DNA from: Dehalococcoidia bacterium
GTDB taxonomy: Bacteria > Chloroflexota > Dehalococcoidia > SZUA-161
Assembly (NCBI GenBank): GCA_004376205.1
Contig: SOKG01000275.1
Location: forward strand, 1 to 6,039
Direction of reading: 5' to 3'
DNA: 6,039 bases
Part shown: positions 1-4,814 of the stretch, piece by piece
How the letters are laid out: each line of letters starts with the position of its first letter
How positions within the stretch are numbered: position 1 is the stretch's first letter
Position numbers and translations under genes: made by a program
The notes under the pieces: model-generated
What the model was told of the DNA's origin: nothing
The model's database searches: none
What the model saw: only the letters and a program-made list of their open reading frames with translations

Positions 1-953
1 AGTTGTGGCTTGATACCGTATTGGTTCCCAAGGACAACCCCGATGTAGAAATACTCCGACAGGTGAACGGTAAGAGCTTAGTCCGTGTTGACTATTTCCC
101 CCAGATGTGGATCACCACTACTCCTAGAATCGGCAGTTGGTTTAACCAGACATTCGACGAAGAACTCAACCCCGATATTTGCCAGGTCTACAAGTTCTGC
201 ACCGAAGATAACGAGGCGAACGTAGGCAGGGGCTACATCCAGAGACTCGCTAGGGTTCACAAGGGGCCTCTATTTGAGCAGGAAGCGCACGGGGAGTTCG
301 TCGGTGCCCAGAACCTGACCTACCCGACATTTAACCCGCAGTTGCACACCCTGGGGAACGTGCCAGAGGAGTTCAAGCTGGTGGTCGCAGGCGTGGACTG
401 GGGCTGGAACTCCTCATTCGCTATCGAAGTAGTGGGGTTCTCGTCTACGGGCGTTGCATACGTCATAGACGAGTTCACCGCAGAACAAGTACCCATCGAC
501 AAGGTTGTTCTCAAGTGTCAGCAGATAAGGGACAAGCACGGGGTTAGGTTCTTCTTCTGCGACGCCTCTGAGCCTGCCCTGATCGCTCACTTGATGCGGT
601 CACAAGTGCCTGCGTTCAAGGCCCACTACAACGGCGACAAGATGTACCGAGTAGCTGCGGTTGCGTCCCGATTCGAGAAACAGCCAGGGTTGTTCGCCTA
701 TCGGCTGTACGTCTCTCGTACCTGTAAAGATTTAATAAAGACACTGAAACTGTCGGGGGAGATGCAGAAGCCTGGGGTCGTGAGAGAGGTTCGGTCTCAG
801 ATAGGGAGAGACGATCCGATTGACGCCCTGGAGTACGCAATCACGGATGGAGAGCGGATTATGGGTGTCCCATTTAGTGTGGATTCGGGGGTTGCGCCCG
901 CAACGAGGAACACCCCCGCGAGGGCAATGTCGATTCCCTGGAGAATGGTATGA
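1..953 (+). CDS. terL: Terminase large subunit, C-terminal part (partial at 5' end)
   Basis: This is the ATP-driven motor and nuclease that cuts concatemeric phage DNA and packs it through the portal into the procapsid. The frame is already open at the window edge. The first possible start (TTG at 3) is not convincing because the ATPase domain with Walker A and B must lie upstream, so the gene is truncated by the window. Counting residues from base 3, an ATPase coupling-type motif WITTTP is at about 36-41. An RNase H-fold nuclease domain runs from about 125 to 282, with acidic residues where the family has its metal ligands: D132 (GVDWGW), D187 (FFCDAS) and D271/D274 (GRDDPIDALEY). The segment YIQRLARVHKGPLFEQEAHGEFVG is typical of the linker before the nuclease. 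The stop TGA overlaps the portal start as ATGA. Seen: motifs and gene order. Known: terminase family. The subfamily (headful or cos) cannot be decided here. Confidence 0.95.
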   Translation, partial: LWLDTVLVPKDNPDVEILRQVNGKSLVRVDYFPQMWITTTPRIGSWFNQTFDEELNPDICQVYKFCTEDNEANVGRGYIQRLARVHKGPLFEQEAHGEFVGAQNLTYPTFNPQLHTLGNVPEEFKLVVAGVDWGWNSSFAIEVVGFSSTGVAYVIDEFTAEQVPIDKVVLKCQQIRDKHGVRFFFCDASEPALIAHLMRSQVPAFKAHYNGDKMYRVAAVASRFEKQPGLFAYRLYVSRTCKDLIKTLKLSGEMQKPGVVREVRSQIGRDDPIDALEYAITDGERIMGVPFSVDSGVAPATRNTPARAMSIPWRMV

Positions 954-2818
954 AACGCGACGCTTACTCAGAACGGGTTATCTCGGACGAAGACCTGAAG
1001 GCCTACATTCAGCGGGCTAAGGACTACAACAGGCCCCGCATCCTACTCCATGAGAAGGCGTACAAGTTCCGCATGATGGAGCAGGACGTGGCCGTTCCTC
1101 CTGGCGCCAAGAAGACGGCTATCGAACTCAAGAACGCCTTTGTCTGGGATATGTGCTTGAGGACAAGTGCCTCGATTACCAAGAACTCCCCACGGTGCGA
1201 GGCAGTCCCTGCGGGGATAACCATTGAGGACGAAAAGGGTGCGTCCAAGAAGGAAAGACACACCAAAGGCGCACTCAATCGGATGACTCAGGAAGCGGGT
1301 CTACAGCAGCAGCCGTTCCCAAGGGCCTCGTTCTCGCAGGTTTCTCTGGGGATGGGTGTCTACGAGATGCTGTGGAGACCTGATAGGTGGAGCCACTTCC
1401 CCAAGCGGAAGAGGGAAGACGATGCCAGGGCTTTCCTTAGAAGGGCGGAGCAGCACAAGAGGAGCGCGAGGTTCCCGTTTAGTTGGCGTTCCCTCGATCC
1501 GATGACCTATCACCCCCTCTATGGGGACGAAGGCACGGAGTTCGCCGTTATCGAGACGGAGCGGCCCATCGGCGACCTCGCTAGGGTCTTCCAAGAGGAC
1601 AAGGTGCGGCCCCTACTGGAAGGTATACGGGAGGGGGAGGCTGGTTGGGAGTCGAGGAAAACCCTCTTCCAGACAGTTTGGACTAATACCCACGTCTACT
1701 ACCGTATCGGTGGAAAGACCGTTGACCAGTTTGAGCATGGCTACGGGCGCATCCCGCTATTTGAGGTGCGGGGCGTAACTACCGAATCGAACATCCCAGG
1801 CAAAGACTCGCTCCCCATCACCTTCGGTCTGCTGAAGTATGCGCCCCTCATCGACACGATGTTCACCACCCTAATCAACGCCCTCCTGGTGAGTGGAATC
1901 CCCACGCCCTTCCTCACGCCCGACACCCAGAATCCCGCAGCGGCGGTTCTCTTTGGGCCAGACGGGAGAATGATCAAGAGCTACCCCATCGTTCTGGGGG
2001 ACGTAAACATAGCCCCTGGCCAGATTGACCTGCCTCTCTCAAAGGCCGTGCCCCAGATACTCACAGAGTCTATCAACGCCATCATGGGTGTGGCCGAGTC
2101 CACCATGCTCCCCAAGGTTCTAAGGGGGGAGGGCGTTGGCTCCGACTGGAGCGGTTATCTAGCCCAAACAGTGCTTCACATCGTCCTTACCCTGCTCGGC
2201 CCGATTGTCGATAACCACGAACAGGCGTTGACCGAGATGACCAAGTTCTACTGGGAGCTAATCGAGAGTAAGGCGAAGACAGACGTTTGGGTCTGGGCAG
2301 CGCAGAGGCCAAGAGGCGGAAAGTGGGCTCCTTTGGGGCCGAAGGACATTGAAGGGTTCTATGAATGCCGCTTCCATATTCGCCCCTCGCTGCCCAGAGA
2401 CGAACACCTGAGAGCACAAACAGGGATGCAACTCTGGCAGGCGGGCGCAATTGACCTGAGAACCTTACTTACGGTCTGGCTCGATGAGGAGTTCCCCGAC
2501 GAGATAGAGGAACGGATCATGCTTGAGCGGTTGTTCAAGAGGCCAGAGGTTGACGACATCCTTCTACAGCAGATAATCCAGAGACTCGCGGGCGAGAGCC
2601 CCGTGATTCAAGCGGTAGGTGAGCAGATGGGGATGCTAGGCGCGACACCGCCAGGTATGCCCCAAGGCCCGCCTGAGCTTCAGCAGGGTCTACCTGGGGC
2701 GTTTGGCGCGGGTATGCCCCCTGGCCCGCTAGGTGGCGGTGGGGCCGTGCCCTTCGCTGGGGGGCGGCCCCCTGGTATGCCTACGCCCGTTCCTGGTGGG
2801 CCGAGGATGATTCCATGA
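950..2818 (+). CDS. Phage portal protein
   Basis: Portal subunits form the dodecameric ring at one capsid vertex through which the terminase pumps DNA and to which the neck and tail attach. The call rests on position directly after terminase, a size (622 residues) within the range of larger portals, and portal-like segments. These are a charged helical N-terminus, a SFSQVSLGMGVYEMLW strand at about 127-142, a mixed wing/clip region at about 180-290, and a long helical stem-like part at about 285-440 (KYAPLIDTMFTTLINALL, later LTESINAIMGVAESTMLPKV). The segment RDEHLRAQTGMQLWQAGAID at about 483-502, followed by helices, resembles the C-terminal crown region. From about residue 562 the protein becomes a Gly/Pro/Met/Gln-rich tail, probably disordered. 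The ATG lies in an ATGA overlap with the terminase stop; GGAG at 940-943 sits 6 bases before it. The exact portal family is not assignable by eye. Confidence 0.88.
   Translation: MKRDAYSERVISDEDLKAYIQRAKDYNRPRILLHEKAYKFRMMEQDVAVPPGAKKTAIELKNAFVWDMCLRTSASITKNSPRCEAVPAGITIEDEKGASKKERHTKGALNRMTQEAGLQQQPFPRASFSQVSLGMGVYEMLWRPDRWSHFPKRKREDDARAFLRRAEQHKRSARFPFSWRSLDPMTYHPLYGDEGTEFAVIETERPIGDLARVFQEDKVRPLLEGIREGEAGWESRKTLFQTVWTNTHVYYRIGGKTVDQFEHGYGRIPLFEVRGVTTESNIPGKDSLPITFGLLKYAPLIDTMFTTLINALLVSGIPTPFLTPDTQNPAAAVLFGPDGRMIKSYPIVLGDVNIAPGQIDLPLSKAVPQILTESINAIMGVAESTMLPKVLRGEGVGSDWSGYLAQTVLHIVLTLLGPIVDNHEQALTEMTKFYWELIESKAKTDVWVWAAQRPRGGKWAPLGPKDIEGFYECRFHIRPSLPRDEHLRAQTGMQLWQAGAIDLRTLLTVWLDEEFPDEIEERIMLERLFKRPEVDDILLQQIIQRLAGESPVIQAVGEQMGMLGATPPGMPQGPPELQQGLPGAFGAGMPPGPLGGGGAVPFAGGRPPGMPTPVPGGPRMIP
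2651..2809 (+). repeat. Degenerate in-frame repeat in the portal tail (PGMP/AGMP units)
   Basis: Three copies of GGTATGC followed by a C-rich stretch begin at 2654, 2711 and 2774. The first two agree over 19 bases except for two positions (GGTATGCCCC then AA or CT then GGCCCGC). Spacings of 57 and 63 bases are multiples of three, so the frame is kept and each copy encodes a Gly-Met-Pro core: PGMPQGP, AGMPPGP and PGMPTPVPGGP. This looks like expansion of a low-complexity, flexible tail by in-frame duplication rather than a regulatory repeat. Confidence 0.6.
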
Positions 2819-3225
2819 CTGAGAACGACAAGATTTATGCCGCTGCATTCATAGATGGTGAGGGCTGCATCAGTACTCATATCAATAGAAGAAAGAACGT
2901 GGCGCAAATTAGTGTTTCGGTGACCAACACCGATCCAACTGTTATCCATTGGTTGCAGGACTTGTGGAGTGGTGTTGCTGGTTGCACTTATGCGGTCAAG
3001 GAGACTGAGAAGCCAGTTTGGTACTGGCGTGTAACGGCACGAAAAGCTGAGCGCTTTCTGAATGATGTTCGGCCCTATCTCAAAATGAAGGTGCATCAGG
3101 CCAATCTAGCCCTAAATATGCGGTCGCTGATGGGGCCAAGGGGCAAGAGGGTTCCAAGGGGAGGTTGGGCAGAGCGCGAGGCAGTAAACGAGGCCATGCG
3201 GATTCTGAATAAGGTAGGTCGGTGA
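2815..3225 (+). CDS. Free-standing LAGLIDADG homing endonuclease, single-motif type
   Basis: A 136-residue protein whose N-terminus carries the family signature: YAAAFIDGEGCIS at about 8-20, aligning with LAGLIDADG, with E16 at the position of the metal-binding acid. The rest follows the family pattern: a beta strand (AQISVSVTNTDPTVI, about 30-44), a helix with WLQDLW, a W-rich strand (KPVWYWRVTARKAERFL, about 66-82), then VRPYLKMKVHQANLAL at about 85-100. With one motif it should act as a homodimer on a near-palindromic DNA site, making a double-strand break that promotes spread of its own gene. ATG overlaps the portal stop as ATGA; GAGG at 2803-2806 lies 8 bases upstream. No intron or intein is visible around it, since both flanking genes look intact. 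GC is about 47% over its first 300 bases against about 57% in sampled portal lines, suggesting a separate origin. The basic, GC-rich C-terminus (about 107-136) may add DNA contacts (inference). Confidence 0.9.
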   Translation: MTENDKIYAAAFIDGEGCISTHINRRKNVAQISVSVTNTDPTVIHWLQDLWSGVAGCTYAVKETEKPVWYWRVTARKAERFLNDVRPYLKMKVHQANLALNMRSLMGPRGKRVPRGGWAEREAVNEAMRILNKVGR

Positions 3226-3455
3226 TGAGTATTCCTAAAGATGACTGGCAATGTCTTTATGGCCCCTACCACATCTTCGATCCCGAAGACATATCCATCT
3301 GTTTCTGCTGCTCCATTGTCCATTTCTACTGCTCCAACTGTGAGAAGGAGATAGCAACGATGGCGTTGGAGGAGTGCCCGAAGGAAAGCAGGAACCTAAT
3401 CTTCCAACTCACGAGTGCAATGCAGGAGGAAGGCGATGGCCGACAACCCGCTTGA
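3225..3455 (+). CDS. Small Cys-rich protein, possible zinc-binding, function unknown
   Basis: A 76-residue acidic protein not recognised as any named family. It has seven cysteines (10, 26, 28, 29, 36, 39, 51) and histidines at 16 and 33. The cluster ICFCCSIVHFYCSNC at 25-39, ending in a CxxC, suggests a small zinc-ribbon or knuckle, but the spacing is not a textbook match. The ATG at 3225 is preferred over the in-frame GTG at 3222 because it overlaps the endonuclease stop as TGATG; AGG at 3216-3218 is only a weak ribosome site, so translation may depend on coupling. GC is about 47-53% per line, like the endonuclease and lower than its downstream neighbours, so the two genes may have arrived together (inference). 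The end overlaps the next gene by 20 bases. Its role, for instance an adaptor or DNA/RNA-binding factor, cannot be decided. Confidence 0.6.
   Translation: MSIPKDDWQCLYGPYHIFDPEDISICFCCSIVHFYCSNCEKEIATMALEECPKESRNLIFQLTSAMQEEGDGRQPA
3424..3429 (+). promoter_or_regulatory. Shine-Dalgarno AGGAGG that sets the start at 3436
   Basis: A perfect AGGAGG lies 6 bases before the ATG at 3436. The frame is open further upstream to a GTG at 3415, but the strong site and ATG favour 3436. The site lies inside the coding end of the preceding Cys-rich gene. Confidence 0.85.
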
Positions 3456-3705
3456 ACCAATGGTGGATGCAGCCGTAGAGGGGATGCGCCGCCGCCTGGA
3501 CATCGTGGACAGGGCGGTGCCAGAGAAGACGGTGCCCGTTGGACAAAGGCAGCTAACGGCTGAGGAACTCTACATGCGGGATGCCTTCGTTCCTGGCTAC
3601 AGGGGGCAGGCCCTCCAGGGAACTAGCTGGGCGGACGGTACTAAATACTTCCGCCTCATAGCTAAGGGGCGGGAGACGTTCAGGAAGAAGCATGGGGACA
3701 TATAA
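3436..3705 (+). CDS. Small phage protein of unknown function (89 residues)
   Basis: Not recognised. The start at 3436 has a perfect AGGAGG 6 bases upstream; an upstream GTG at 3415 would add seven residues and is less likely. The protein has an acidic, probably helical N-terminus (DAAVEGMRRRLDIVDRAV, about 11-28), a middle segment QLTAEELYMRDAFVPGYRGQ at about 39-58, and a basic C-terminal end (FRLIAKGRETFRKKHGDI). No signal peptide, membrane segment or cysteine is seen. GC returns to about 70% in the line 3481-3540, unlike the preceding two genes, so it belongs with the structural block. It overlaps the next gene by 14 bases. Position between portal and virion genes suggests a small structural or assembly protein, but this is only inference from context. 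Confidence 0.7.
   Translation: MADNPLEPMVDAAVEGMRRRLDIVDRAVPEKTVPVGQRQLTAEELYMRDAFVPGYRGQALQGTSWADGTKYFRLIAKGRETFRKKHGDI
3682..3687 (+). promoter_or_regulatory. Ribosome binding site AGGAAG before the transglycosylase-like gene
   Basis: AGGAAG ends 4 bases before the ATG at 3692, inside the last codons of the preceding gene. It supports this ATG, and with it a 14-base gene overlap, over later methionines. Confidence 0.7.
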
Positions 3706-4804
3706 CAGCGTCGAAGAACTAAAGGCGATGGTCAAGGCCAAGTTTGAGCAGGCTGGCCTTGGGCACCTCTGGCCTGTCATTGAGCGGATAGTAACCCTTG
3801 AGACGGCAGGTACGTGGAATCCAGCCATTCAAAGCGGCGCTATCGATCCCGCAACAGGCACCTATGAGGACTCATGGGGCCTATTTCAGATGTACCGCAC
3901 GGCGGGGCTTGGCACTGGCTATTCCGTCGAACAACTCCAAGACCCTGAATTCAATACCGATTTGGCCGTGAAACACATCAAGGCAGAGATAGCAAGAGGC
4001 GCACCAACAGCGGAAGCGCTGGACGATTGGACGACATCGCCGAGGGCGTTGCAAGAGGTAGGTGGAGAGATGGCACAGACAGTAGATAGAACGCTTCAGG
4101 AGAGGATCACGGGCGCACCCAAGGGCGATGTTCCCCTGGACTTTGAGGAGTTCTGGAACAGCTTAGGCCCCGATCAGCAGACCATGTTGCAGACATACCT
4201 CTTGCCAGAGGTTGCTAGGGCCATTGCGCCCACAGTTACGACTACGCAGCAGACATACGACGTACAGGACGCCCAAGCGCAGCGGGACTTGGATAGATAC
4301 GTGGCCCAAGTAGCCGAAGGTAAAATGCCTCTTGAACAAGCCCTGGTTGAGATTTCCCGCGAACAGGCTGTTACCTCGCGCACGGAGGCGATGGGCCAGG
4401 AGCAACGCGCTTTCTGGGACATGCAACTGGCCCCAGGCACAGAGTATCAGCCTGGCTTCGGGCCTGAAGGCGCTATTGGGGCGCTACAGCAGGAGCGCGG
4501 CGCGGAGTTTCAGCCCAGGCCCGTAACGACTGTTCCGACAGGCGCTCTCAGCGCCCAGGCGAATCTTCAGCAGGCACAACAGACTATCCCCCAGGTGCCA
4601 CCCATGGACATGCCCCAGTACCCACAACTGCCCCCACCTTCAGGAATGGGGCCAACCCAGACGACAACGACGGGCAGCGGGTTCGCAGACGACATTTTGA
4701 AGATTCTGGGCATGGGTGGCCAGCAGGCAACGCCAGGGGGAGACGTAGTGAATTATCTACCACCAGGCTATAACCCTCAGTATGGTTGGATATTCCGAGA
4801 GTAG
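3692..4804 (+). CDS. Virion-associated lytic transglycosylase-like protein with Gln/Pro-rich C-terminal half
   Basis: A 370-residue protein. Residues about 10-130 resemble a lysozyme-fold/SLT-type domain: a helix ending in IERIVTLETAGTW with E37 as probable catalytic acid, then a Ser-Trp-Gly-Leu-Phe-Gln-Met segment (61-67) matching the GLxQ motif, and DPEFNTDLAVKHI (84-96), matching the conserved Asn and following helix. Such domains cleave the MurNAc-GlcNAc bond of peptidoglycan; in virions they open a local hole for DNA entry. No signal peptide or transmembrane segment is seen, and no holin is next to it, so a virion role is favoured over a lysis enzyme (inference). Residues about 147-240 are predicted helical. 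About 245-330 are rich in Gln, Pro and Thr and look disordered, with a repeated E(Y/F)QP at 251 and 272. The C-terminus ends in an aromatic segment (NPQYGWIF). The enzymatic assignment is by motif only, and activity could be lost. Confidence 0.72.
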   Translation: MGTYNSVEELKAMVKAKFEQAGLGHLWPVIERIVTLETAGTWNPAIQSGAIDPATGTYEDSWGLFQMYRTAGLGTGYSVEQLQDPEFNTDLAVKHIKAEIARGAPTAEALDDWTTSPRALQEVGGEMAQTVDRTLQERITGAPKGDVPLDFEEFWNSLGPDQQTMLQTYLLPEVARAIAPTVTTTQQTYDVQDAQAQRDLDRYVAQVAEGKMPLEQALVEISREQAVTSRTEAMGQEQRAFWDMQLAPGTEYQPGFGPEGAIGALQQERGAEFQPRPVTTVPTGALSAQANLQQAQQTIPQVPPMDMPQYPQLPPPSGMGPTQTTTTGSGFADDILKILGMGGQQATPGGDVVNYLPPGYNPQYGWIFRE

Positions 4805-4807
4805 GAG
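4803..4807 (+). promoter_or_regulatory. Shine-Dalgarno AGGAG built into the upstream stop codon region
   Basis: AGGAG begins inside the TAG stop (4802-4804) of the preceding gene and lies 7 bases before the ATG at 4815. It supports both the start of the last gene and re-initiation by ribosomes finishing the gene before it. The gap between the genes is only 10 bases. Confidence 0.85.
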
Positions 4808-4814
4808 AACGACA

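Noticed and set aside
3..5. TTG as the true start of the terminase gene
   Set aside because: A start here would remove the whole Walker A/B ATPase half. The frame is open to the window edge, so the gene is better read as truncated.
887..917. Inverted repeat GTTGCG-CC-CGCAAC (891-904), with flanking G and C runs, as a possible terminator or hairpin
   Set aside because: It lies inside terminase coding sequence, the loop would be only two bases unless the stem frays, and no T-run follows. A terminator before the portal would also cut the operon. Chance in GC-rich sequence is likely.
2680..3096. 138-codon open frame on the minus strand across the portal end and endonuclease start
   Set aside because: It is antisense to two well-supported genes, its N-terminal part is composition-odd, and its other end is just the reverse reading of the Gly/Pro-rich portal tail. 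No ribosome site or family match was seen.
2815..3455. Group I intron or intein hosting the LAGLIDADG gene
   Set aside because: The portal ends with its own stop before the endonuclease, and the following gene starts independently. No interrupted frame to splice and no intein end residues are visible, so a free-standing gene fits better.
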